DNA of 17,101 nt, taken from JBOGFI01 sp050743365. Lineage in GTDB: Bacteria > Actinomycetota > Acidimicrobiia > IMCC26256 > JACDBD01. The notes under the pieces were generated by a model. The model worked only from the letters and a program-made list of their open reading frames with translations, made no database searches and had not been told where the DNA came from. Position 1 is the first letter of the stretch. Each line of letters begins with the position of its first letter. Positions 1 through 6,323 of this stretch are shown here, in pieces. The translations under genes and the position numbers were made by a program. The stretch is taken from NCBI GenBank assembly GCA_050743365.1, contig JBOGFI010000036.1, forward strand, positions 1 to 17,101, given 5' to 3'.

Positions 1-2
1 CG

Positions 3-38
3 CTGGTCCCGGGCGAGACGATCGTCTGGCCCGGCTGA
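3..38 (+). CDS. C-terminal tail of an upstream gene (possibly LysM protein)
   Basis: The third frame is open from the left edge and reads LVPGETIVWPG followed by TGA at 36-38. The pattern, hydrophobic-x-PG-x-x-hydrophobic-x-x-P just before the stop, resembles the end of a LysM peptidoglycan-binding module. In many actinobacteria a LysM gene lies directly upstream of nrdR, which fits. Only eleven residues are visible, so the family is an inference; the other two frames also stay open to the edge but end less naturally. Confidence 0.35.
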   Translation: MVPGETIVWPG

Positions 39-92
39 CGGCGGCTCGGGCGGGTGCCGCGGGGCGTCATGGTCGCCCGGCAGGGACGGGGA

Positions 93-98
93 TACCGT
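93..98 (+). promoter_or_regulatory. Candidate -10 element for a leaderless nrdR transcript
   Basis: TACCGT lies exactly 6 bases before the GTG at 105. If it works as a -10 hexamer, transcription would begin at or next to the first base of the nrdR start codon, giving a leaderless mRNA, a class common in actinobacteria. No good -35 is visible. The only Shine-Dalgarno-like run, GGGACGGGG at 83-91, is 13 bases from the start, rather far for normal initiation. Confidence 0.35.
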
Positions 99-104
99 GG
101 CGCC

Positions 105-575
105 GTGCGTTGCCCGTACTGCCAGGGGCTCGACGACAAGGTCGTCGACTCGCGGCTCGCCGACGACGGCGCCGCGATCCGTCGCCGGCGCGAGTGCCTG
201 GTATGCGGGCGCCGGTACACGACCTACGAGCGCTTCGAGGAGGTCGCCCTGGTCGTCGTCAAGCGCTCCGGTGCCCGGGAGCCCTTCGACCGCGCCAAGC
301 TCGCCGCCGGGATCGAGCGGGCGGTCACGAACCGGCCCATCGAGGAGGGGACCGTCGAGGCGATCGCGGGCGAGGTCGAGGAGCACGTGCGGGGCGAGGG
401 GCCCGACGTCACGAGTGAGCGGCTCGGCCTGGCCGTCCTCGAGCGGCTGCGGCTGCTCGACGACGTCGCCTACCTGCGGTTCGCCTCGGTCTACAAGGGC
501 TTCGAGAACCTGGGCGACTTCGAGCGCGAGGTCGGGGAGCTCCAGAAGACCACCGCCCCGAAGGGCCGCGCCTGA
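105..575 (+). CDS. nrdR: Transcriptional repressor NrdR
   Basis: NrdR is the zinc-finger and ATP-cone repressor that senses ATP/dATP and switches off ribonucleotide reductase genes. The start at GTG 105 gives 156 residues, the usual family length, and the expected N-terminus VRCPYC; a longer ORF from 54 would add 17 residues the family does not have. The zinc ribbon is complete: C3 and C6, then C31 and C34 (CLVCGRRYTTYER). An ATP-cone follows at about residues 50-140, starting VVKRSGAREPF, with VYKGFENLGDF near its end. The next gene is nrdJ, and two NrdR-box-like sites lie between the genes, so the target is probably local. No key residue is missing. Identification is secure; only the exact start is open. 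Confidence 0.96.
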   Translation: MRCPYCQGLDDKVVDSRLADDGAAIRRRRECLVCGRRYTTYERFEEVALVVVKRSGAREPFDRAKLAAGIERAVTNRPIEEGTVEAIAGEVEEHVRGEGPDVTSERLGLAVLERLRLLDDVAYLRFASVYKGFENLGDFEREVGELQKTTAPKGRA

Positions 576-587
576 CCGGCCCGACCC

Positions 588-596
588 TTGTGCACA
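588..596 (+). promoter_or_regulatory. DnaA-box-like 9-mer upstream of nrdJ
   Basis: TTGTGCACA matches the actinobacterial DnaA-box pattern TTGTNCACA and contains the 8-base palindrome TGTGCACA. It lies 13 bases after the nrdR stop and about 80 bases upstream of the predicted nrdJ promoter. DnaA is known to regulate nrdAB in E. coli, so a role is conceivable, but a single 9-mer can arise by chance. Confidence 0.3.
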
Positions 597-605
597 GATT
601 CACCA

Positions 606-623
606 TCGCGAACCTTCGCGAAC
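606..623 (+). repeat. Two direct copies of TCGCGAAC, 10-base period
   Basis: TCGCGAAC occurs at 606-613 and again at 616-623, one helical turn apart. The same stretch can be read as a palindrome, CGCGAA-CC-TTCGCG, at 607-620. The two-base centre makes it a poor hairpin and there is no following T run, so it does not look like a terminator. Two half-sites on one face of the helix, about 45 bases upstream of the nrdJ -35 element, suit a protein-binding site. No known regulator is recognised. Confidence 0.4.
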
Positions 624-668
624 GGCCTCTGACCTGCGGATTCGCACCGGGCCGCCACCACTGAACCG

Positions 669-697
669 TTGACACGGCGGAATCCCAGTGATGTAAT
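669..697 (+). promoter_or_regulatory. Predicted sigma-70-type promoter of nrdJ
   Basis: TTGACA at 669-674 is a perfect -35 hexamer. After exactly 17 bases comes TGTAAT at 692-697, five of six matches to TATAAT, preceded by an extended -10 TG at 689-690. Start of transcription is expected near 703-705, leaving a leader of about 127 bases before the nrdJ start. Such a near-consensus promoter stands out in DNA this GC-rich. NrdR-box-like sequences begin two bases after the -10, as expected for a promoter kept in check by a repressor. Confidence 0.75.
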
Positions 698-698
698 T

Positions 699-714
699 GC
701 CCAGCATCTCGCGC
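699..714. promoter_or_regulatory. Weak NrdR box (promoter-proximal)
   Basis: GCCCAGCATCTCGCGC matches the stronger box at 730-745 in 11 of 16 positions and starts exactly 31 bases before it. NrdR boxes are known to occur as pairs about three helical turns apart, which is the spacing here. The site covers the predicted start of transcription. On its own it would be too degenerate to call; the spacing is what supports it. Confidence 0.5.
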
Positions 715-729
715 TGCCCTGCGGGCGAG

Positions 730-745
730 GCACAATATCTTGTGC
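730..745. promoter_or_regulatory. NrdR box (strong copy)
   Basis: GCACAATATCTTGTGC is a near-perfect palindrome, with CACAA and TTGTG arms, and fits the NrdR-box pattern ACACWATATWTWGTGT closely except for the outermost bases. It is an AT-rich core in GC-rich surroundings, downstream of the nrdJ promoter and upstream of the nrdJ start. With NrdR encoded just upstream, direct repression of nrdJ is the simplest reading. Confidence 0.8.
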
Positions 746-830
746 CCCGCCGGGGACAGGGCCGGCAGGGGCGAACGGAACGACGTGGGGCGCACGATCG
801 GCGTGCGACGACCGAGGGGGAGCATCACCC

Positions 831-3800
831 ATGGCAATGGCGCCGGAGCAGATCGGGATCGGGATCGGCCGTCACTTCACGACGCCGGGAAGGCATCCCT
901 ACGACACCGTGGCGTGGGAGCGCCGCGACGCGCGGATCCCCAACTACAAGGACGGCACCGACGCCTTCTTCCAGCCCGACGTCGAGTTTCCTGTCACGTG
1001 GTCGCAGAACGCCACCAACATCGTGGCCCAGAAGTACTTCCGCGGCACCCTGGGCACGCCCGAGCGGGAGTCGTCGCTGCGCCAGGTCATCGACCGGATC
1101 GCCGACACGATCGCCGACTGGGGCGCGCGCGACGGCTACTTCGTCGACGACGACGAGGCCGACACCTTCCGTGACGAGCTCAAGTACCTCCTCGTCCACC
1201 AGCGCGCCGCCTTCAACTCCCCGGTCTGGTTCAACATCGGCGTGAACGGCGTGCCGCAGCAGGCGAGCGCGTGCCAACCCTACGACGCTCTCGTGAGCAC
1301 TCCTGACGGCCTGGTGCCCATCGGGAAGCTCGTCGACGACAACGCGGTCGGCATCAAGGTCTTCGACGCGCACGGCATCACCAAGGTCGTCGCGGTCAAG
1401 GCGAACGGCCGGAAGGAAGTGTTGCGCGTCCACACGAAGGCCGGCATCGCGCTCGACGTGACGGCGGACCATCTGGTGTGGCGCTCAACCGGCGATGGCA
1501 CCGGCCGCTTCGTCGAAGCCGGCAGCCTTGCGCCTGGCGACAAGCTGGAGTGGCACCGCGAAGAGTCCTGGGGAACGGGGGAGCTCTCGACCCGGGAGAT
1601 CGCGGAGGCCGCGCTAGCCGGCTGGCTGCAGTCGGACGGGTTCGTCGGCCAGTACAACGGAACGAACCGGTCGCTCACGATCGAAGCGATGACGGTGACT
1701 GATGCTGAACGTGAGTGGGTCGAATGGGCGATCGAGACGGTGTTCCCAGACGTGCACCGTCACGAACGGAAGGTTGCGACGAAGGACGAGGCGCTCGACT
1801 GCCGCCGGCTCCGGCTCTACGGAGAACGCCTGCGTCAGTTCGTTGATCGCTGGGGGCTGCTGGACCGCGGTCTCGATATGAACATTCCCAGTCACCTGTT
1901 CACCGCCCCGTTGCCCATGGTTGCCGCGTACCTGCGGAGCCTGTTCCAGGCCGAGGGATACGTCTCACAGCGCGAACGCTCGGCGAAAGTGGGACTGGAC
2001 ATGATCTCGGAGCGGCTCGTGCGTGGCGCACAGCAGCTGCTCATGCGTTTCGGGATCTACTCGCGGATCCGTTTCAAGAGCGACGGGCGCGCCAACCGTC
2101 AGGGCTGCTGGTCTCTCACAATCCAGGTTGCCGGCGACCGCAGGCGTTTCGCGGACGAGCTCGGGTTCCTCGACCCACGGAAGGCCGAGAAACTCGAGGC
2201 GACATTCGAGCTTCCCGGCCTGAGTGATACCGCGATGAAGCGGCTCGAGATCGATCGCATCGAGCCGCTCGGTGGGATGGATGTCTACGACGTCCAAACC
2301 GAGAGCGGCGAGTACCTCAGCAATCACCTCCGCGTCCACAACTGCTTCATCCTCGCGGTAGAGGACACGATGGACGCGATCCTCAACTGGTACCGGGAGG
2401 AGGGGATCATCTTCAAGGGCGGCTCGGGGTCGGGCATCAACCTGTCCGGCATCCGCTCTTCGATCGAGACACTCCAGGGTGGCGGTACGGCGAGCGGTCC
2501 CGTGAGCTTCATGCGTGGCGCCGACGCGTCCGCGGGCACGATCAAGTCCGGTGGCCGCACCCGGCGCAGCGCCAAGATGGTCATCCTGAACGCCGACCAC
2601 CCCGACATCGAGGAGTTCATCTGGTGCAAGGCGCGCGAGGAGCGTAAGGCGCGTGCTCTGCGTGACGCGGGGTTCGACATGGACCTCGACGGCCGCGACT
2701 CCTACTCGATCCAGTACCAGAACGCGAACAACTCCGTGCGGGTAACCGACGAGTTCATGCAGGCGGTGCTCGACGACCGAGACTGGTCCCTGCCGTCGGT
2801 CACGACGGGCGAGGTCCTCAAGACCGTCAAGGCCCGAGACCTCATGCGCCAGATCTCCGAAGCGACCTGGGAGTGCGCCGACCCCGGCATGCAGTTCGAC
2901 ACCACGATCAACAAGTGGCACACGGCGTCGAACACCGGCCGGATCAACGCGTCCAACCCTTGCTCGGAATACATGCACCTGGACAACTCGGCGTGCAACC
3001 TCGCCAGCATCAACCTGCTGAGGTTCCTCCGTGACGACGACACCTTCGACGTCGAGGGCTACGAGCACGCGATCGCAGTCGTCTTCACCGCCCAGGAGAT
3101 CCTGGTCGGGAACGCCGACTACCCCACCGAGAAGATCGCCGAGACCAGTCGCGCCTACCGTCAGCTCGGGCTCGGCTATGCCAACCTCGGCGCTCTCCTC
3201 ATGGCGCTCGGCCTTCCGTACGACTCTCCGGAGGGTCGTGCCTGGGCGGGCGCGCTCACTGCACTGATGACGGGGCACGCGTACGCCACCAGCGCCCGAA
3301 CCGCCCGTCGGATGGGCCCGTTCGCCGGCTACGCCGCCAACGAGGAGCCGATGCTGAACGTACTGCGCATGCACCGCGCCGAGGCGGCCAAGATCGACGA
3401 GGAGCTCGTACCCCCCGAGGTTCTGAGCGCGGCGCAACGCGCGTGGGACGAAGCCGTCGACGTGGCCGAGGTCCACGGCGTGCGCAACTCACAGTCGACG
3501 GTTCTCGCGCCGACCGGGACTATTGCCTTGGCGCTCGATTGCGACACCACCGGCATCGAGCCCGACCTCGCGCTCACGAAGGCCAAGAAGCTCGTCGGTG
3601 GCGGCACGATGCTCATCGTCAACCAGACGGTGCCCCGGGCGCTGCGCCGGCTGGGCTACTCCGATGAGCAGGTCGATGCCATCGTGAAGCACATCGACGA
3701 GCACAAGTCCATCATCGGGGCACCTGGGTTCAACCCCGAGCACCTGGCCGTGTTCGCCTGCTCGATGGGCGACAACCCGATCCACTACATGGGCCACGTC

Positions 3801-4706
3801 ATGATGCTCGGCGCGGTCCAGCCCTTCATCAGCGGATCGGTGAGCAAGACCACCAACATGCCCGAAGATGTCACCGTCGAGGACGTCGAAGACCTTCACA
3901 TCGAAGCCTGGAAGTTGGGCCTCAAGTCGATCGCGATCTACCGCGACAACTGCAAGGTCGCCCAGCCGCTCGCGACGCAGAAGAGGGCCGCCGACGCCGT
4001 ACCGGTGTCCGATCCTCTGACCCAGCAGGTGGAGCGCATCGTCGAGACGGTCATCGTCCAGGAGCCGGTCCGCCAGAAGCTGCCGCGCACGCGCAACTCG
4101 AAGACCTTCTCGTTCCGGGTGGCCGACTGTCACGGTTACGCGACGGTGGGCGAATTCGAGGACGGACGCCCGGGCGAGGTGTTCCTCAAGGTCGCCAAGC
4201 AGGGCTCGACCCTGGCCGGGATCATGGACGCCTTCGCCATCTCGGTGAGCCACGGCCTCCAGTACGGCGTTCCGCTGCGCGCCTTCGTCGACATGTTCAC
4301 CAACATGCGTTTCGAGCCTGCCGGCATGACCGACGACCCCGACATCCGCTTCGCCACCAGCCTGGTCGACTACATCTTCCGGCGCCTGGCGGTCGAGTAC
4401 CTGCCGAAGGAGGAGCGCGAGGAGCTCGGCATCCTCACCGTGGGGGAGCGGGTCCAGCCCACGCTGCCCGGCGTCGAGGAGGCGGTCGCGCCGACGGAGC
4501 CCGGGCTCGACGTGCTGCCACCCGAGGATCGTGCGCCCTCCGCGTCGCTCCCGGCGGCGACGGGTCAGGCCACCCTCGCGGCGGCGGCCGAGTCGGGCTC
4601 CACCATCGGAGAGACGGTCATCTGCCACATCTGCGGCGACATCATGCAGCGCGCCGGTAGCTGCTACGCGTGTCCCAGCTGCGGCGCCACCAGCGGCTGC
4701 TCGTGA
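831..4706 (+). CDS. nrdJ: Adenosylcobalamin-dependent (class II) ribonucleotide reductase, intein-containing precursor
   Basis: NrdJ reduces ribonucleotides to deoxyribonucleotides with a cobalamin-generated thiyl radical. The ATG at 831 follows GAGGGGGAG at 814-822; the upstream frame is open to 669 but that region is promoter and leader. The precursor has 1291 residues; removing the 357-residue intein leaves 934. In spliced numbering the redox pair is C148 (SACFILAVED) and C365 (NSACNLAS). The thiyl-radical cysteine is C354 in NPCSE, 11 residues before C365, as in characterised class II enzymes. A glycine-rich loop with PTGTIAL follows. The C-terminal part has a TSCPD-type domain (around KTFSFRVADCHGYATVGEF) and ends in a cysteine-rich tail with CHICG, CYACPSCG and GCS. 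No N-terminal ATP-cone is apparent. Activity needs splicing, because the intein sits before C148. Confidence 0.97.
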   Translation: MAMAPEQIGIGIGRHFTTPGRHPYDTVAWERRDARIPNYKDGTDAFFQPDVEFPVTWSQNATNIVAQKYFRGTLGTPERESSLRQVIDRIADTIADWGARDGYFVDDDEADTFRDELKYLLVHQRAAFNSPVWFNIGVNGVPQQASACQPYDALVSTPDGLVPIGKLVDDNAVGIKVFDAHGITKVVAVKANGRKEVLRVHTKAGIALDVTADHLVWRSTGDGTGRFVEAGSLAPGDKLEWHREESWGTGELSTREIAEAALAGWLQSDGFVGQYNGTNRSLTIEAMTVTDAEREWVEWAIETVFPDVHRHERKVATKDEALDCRRLRLYGERLRQFVDRWGLLDRGLDMNIPSHLFTAPLPMVAAYLRSLFQAEGYVSQRERSAKVGLDMISERLVRGAQQLLMRFGIYSRIRFKSDGRANRQGCWSLTIQVAGDRRRFADELGFLDPRKAEKLEATFELPGLSDTAMKRLEIDRIEPLGGMDVYDVQTESGEYLSNHLRVHNCFILAVEDTMDAILNWYREEGIIFKGGSGSGINLSGIRSSIETLQGGGTASGPVSFMRGADASAGTIKSGGRTRRSAKMVILNADHPDIEEFIWCKAREERKARALRDAGFDMDLDGRDSYSIQYQNANNSVRVTDEFMQAVLDDRDWSLPSVTTGEVLKTVKARDLMRQISEATWECADPGMQFDTTINKWHTASNTGRINASNPCSEYMHLDNSACNLASINLLRFLRDDDTFDVEGYEHAIAVVFTAQEILVGNADYPTEKIAETSRAYRQLGLGYANLGALLMALGLPYDSPEGRAWAGALTALMTGHAYATSARTARRMGPFAGYAANEEPMLNVLRMHRAEAAKIDEELVPPEVLSAAQRAWDEAVDVAEVHGVRNSQSTVLAPTGTIALALDCDTTGIEPDLALTKAKKLVGGGTMLIVNQTVPRALRRLGYSDEQVDAIVKHIDEHKSIIGAPGFNPEHLAVFACSMGDNPIHYMGHVMMLGAVQPFISGSVSKTTNMPEDVTVEDVEDLHIEAWKLGLKSIAIYRDNCKVAQPLATQKRAADAVPVSDPLTQQVERIVETVIVQEPVRQKLPRTRNSKTFSFRVADCHGYATVGEFEDGRPGEVFLKVAKQGSTLAGIMDAFAISVSHGLQYGVPLRAFVDMFTNMRFEPAGMTDDPDIRFATSLVDYIFRRLAVEYLPKEEREELGILTVGERVQPTLPGVEEAVAPTEPGLDVLPPEDRAPSASLPAATGQATLAAAAESGSTIGETVICHICGDIMQRAGSCYACPSCGATSGCS
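1272..2342 (+). mobile_element. In-frame intein with LAGLIDADG homing endonuclease inside nrdJ
   Basis: The 357-residue insert starts with C1 (CQPYDALVSTPDG, splicing block A) and ends HLRVHN, with H356-N357 before extein cysteine +1. Block B is LDVTADHLVW at 61-70, with T64 and H67. The F/G blocks are VYDVQTESGEYLSNH and RVHN at 338-357. Two dodecapeptides mark the endonuclease: LAGWLQSDGFV at 115-125 with acidic D122, and AYLRSLFQAEGYV at 219-231 with acidic E228. All expected splicing residues and both endonuclease acids are present, so splicing and cutting both look possible. Outside it, the extein reads QQASA then CFILAVED, which joins into normal NrdJ sequence. Base composition is lower than the host: a hand count gives 60 percent GC at 1681-1800 against 72 percent at 1021-1140, consistent with horizontal arrival. 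Confidence 0.95.
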
Positions 4707-4724
4707 CGCTTACGGCCGGGGCAC

Positions 4725-5171
4725 TCAGTGCACCGCGAGATAGGCGTCGCGGAGGACGCCCGTCTCGAGCTGCATCTCCTCGAGGCGGTTCTTGACGACG
4801 TCGCCGATGCTGACGATGCCGCAGAGCCTTCTCTCACTCGCGACGGGCAGGTGCCGGATCCGTCGTTGAGTCATCACCGCCATCAGGTCTCGGACGCTGT
4901 CGGACGGGGAGCAGGTGGTCACGGACCGCGTCATGAGGTCGGAGACGCGACGATCGAGAAGGTCGCGTCCGTGCTCGGCGAGGCCGCGGACGATGTCTCG
5001 CTCCGAGATGATCCCGGCGATCACACCGCCGCCCCGCGACACGACGAGCGCCCCGACTCTGCGCGCCCGGAGGCGGTGCGCCGCCATGGCGACGGTGGCG
5101 TCGGGCTCGATTGTCGCCACCTCACGTCCCTTGGTGTTCAGGAGCTGCTCTACCGTCATCATCTGGACCAC
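4725..5171 (-). CDS. Two-CBS-domain protein
   Basis: This is a small cytoplasmic protein of 148 residues made of two CBS domains, modules that bind adenine nucleotides or similar ligands. The first spans about 8-70 (GREVATIEPDATVAMAAHRL, then GIISERDIVRG) and the second about 78-138 (VSDLMTRSVTTCSPSDSV, then GIVSIGDVVKNRLEEM). It resembles stand-alone actinobacterial proteins such as hypoxic response protein 1, but its ligand and partner cannot be read from sequence. The start at GTG 5171 has AGGA 9 bases upstream; ATG 5162 or 5159 would match the family N-terminus equally well. It lies 16 bases behind the alcohol dehydrogenase gene and is probably cotranscribed with it. Its 3' end meets nrdJ with 18 bases between. 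Confidence 0.9.
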   Translation of the reverse strand: MVQMMTVEQLLNTKGREVATIEPDATVAMAAHRLRARRVGALVVSRGGGVIAGIISERDIVRGLAEHGRDLLDRRVSDLMTRSVTTCSPSDSVRDLMAVMTQRRIRHLPVASERRLCGIVSIGDVVKNRLEEMQLETGVLRDAYLAVH

Positions 5172-5187
5172 CCCGTCCGTTCCTGGC

Positions 5188-6264
5188 TCACACGATCACG
5201 CTGCGGATGACCTCACCCGCCTCCATGGCCCGGAAGGCGTCGTTCACCTCGTCGAGGCCGATGCGCCGCGACACCATGGCGCCCAGGTCGAGGCGGCCGT
5301 TCTCCACCAAGCTGATGAAGCGGGGGAAGTCGCGTCGCACCTGCGCCGAGCCGTACACGCAGCCGAGCAGGCGCTTCTCGTCGTAGAACATGGCGAACCC
5401 GGGCAATGTCACCTGCGAGTCCATGCGCGGCATGCCCACGACCACGGCGGTGCCACCCCGCCGGGCGGTGGCGAACGCCTGGGTGATCGTCTCCGGCCTG
5501 CCGATCACCTCGAAGGCGTAGTCGGCGCCGCGCCCGCCCGTGAGCTCCTGCACTTGGCCGATGGGGTCGCCATCGGCCGGGTCGACGAGATCGGTGGCGC
5601 CCAGCTGCTCGGCCGCTTTGCGCTTCAGCTCCACCGGGTCGACGGCGATGATGCGCGCCGCCCCCGCGATACGGGCACCCTGGATCACGGCCTGGCCCAC
5701 CCCGCCGCACCCGATGACGGCCACCGACGAGCCCGGCTCGACCCGCGCGGTGTTGAGGGCCGCCCCCACACCGGTTGTGACCCCGCAGCCGATGAGGGCC
5801 AGCTGATCGTCGGGCAGGTCCGTCTCGACCTTCACCGCCTGCGACTCGCTGACCGTCATCACGTCGGCGAACGTGCCGAGCCCGGTGAAGCCGGTGGCCG
5901 TGCTCCCGTCGGGGCGCTTGGCCCGGGGAACGAACGAGGTCGCGTTCGTGCCTTCGCACAGGTTCGACCGGTCGTTCGTGCAGTACCAGCAGGTGCCGCA
6001 GGCCGGGACGAAGGTGGCGACGACGCGGTCGCCGGCGTGGACGCGGGTGACCTCGGGGCCCACCCAGTCCACCGTGCCCGTGCCTTCGTGCCCCAGGATG
6101 CACGGGGGCGGCATGGGCAGGGTGCCGTTGGTGACCGACAGGTCGGAATGGCACACCCCGCTGGCGGCGATGCCCACGACCACGTCGCGGGGGCCCGGCT
6201 CCACCGGCTCGAGCTCCTCCACCACCAGGGGCTGGTCCTGCTCGACGTAGACGGCTCCTCGCAT
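5188..6264 (-). CDS. Zinc-dependent alcohol dehydrogenase (MDR family)
   Basis: It probably oxidises an alcohol or hydroxymethyl-thiol adduct with NAD. ATG 6264 gives 358 residues and is preceded by GAGGGAG at a good distance; the frame upstream is open but does not match the family. Catalytic zinc ligands are C38 (GVCHSD), H59-E60 (GHEGTG) and C160 (IGCGVTTGVGA). Structural zinc ligands are C89, C92, C95 and C103 (CGTCWYCTNDRSNLC). The Rossmann motif GCGGVG is at 185-190, and D209 (AVDP) at the end of the second strand favours NAD over NADP. It resembles class III-like and mycothiol- or NDMA-linked actinobacterial dehydrogenases, but the substrate cannot be decided here. It is first of two minus-strand genes and diverges from a quinone-oxidoreductase gene. 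Confidence 0.93.
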   Translation of the reverse strand: MRGAVYVEQDQPLVVEELEPVEPGPRDVVVGIAASGVCHSDLSVTNGTLPMPPPCILGHEGTGTVDWVGPEVTRVHAGDRVVATFVPACGTCWYCTNDRSNLCEGTNATSFVPRAKRPDGSTATGFTGLGTFADVMTVSESQAVKVETDLPDDQLALIGCGVTTGVGAALNTARVEPGSSVAVIGCGGVGQAVIQGARIAGAARIIAVDPVELKRKAAEQLGATDLVDPADGDPIGQVQELTGGRGADYAFEVIGRPETITQAFATARRGGTAVVVGMPRMDSQVTLPGFAMFYDEKRLLGCVYGSAQVRRDFPRFISLVENGRLDLGAMVSRRIGLDEVNDAFRAMEAGEVIRSVIV

Positions 6265-6293
6265 AGATCGCTCCCTCGGGCTCGGGTGCCGCG

Positions 6294-6303
6294 ACGGTAG
6301 CCT
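6294..6303. promoter_or_regulatory. Candidate bidirectional promoter core
   Basis: The 59 bases between the divergent starts contain ACGGTAGCCT. Read on the plus strand, TAGCCT at 6298-6303 is a TANNNT -10 element 20 bases before the GTG at 6324. Read on the minus strand, TACCGT at 6299-6294 is a -10 element 29 bases before ATG 6264. The two hexamers share the central TA step, the arrangement documented for symmetric divergent bacterial promoters. No -35 elements are clear. Confidence 0.4.
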
Positions 6304-6323
6304 CCCTCGTCGGGGAGGTGCCC

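Noticed and set aside
607..620. Intrinsic terminator after nrdR
   Set aside because: The palindrome CGCGAACCTTCGCG has a 2-base centre and no T run, so it would fold poorly.
704..830. Cobalamin riboswitch in the nrdJ leader
   Set aside because: A B12-dependent reductase invites the idea, but the leader of about 127 bases lacks a B12-box or the other conserved core segments. Only short GC hairpins such as CCCC-gcc-GGGG at 745-755 are visible.
669..830. nrdJ translation starting at 669
   Set aside because: The frame is open, but 669-674 is the TTGACA -35 element and 692-745 carries the -10 and NrdR boxes. The added residues do not resemble the family, and ATG 831 has a good ribosome-binding site.
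1965..3476. Long antisense ORF of 503 residues opposite nrdJ
   Set aside because: It spans both intein and extein on the opposite strand and has low-complexity V/D/R/G-rich sequence, typical of a GC-rich shadow frame.
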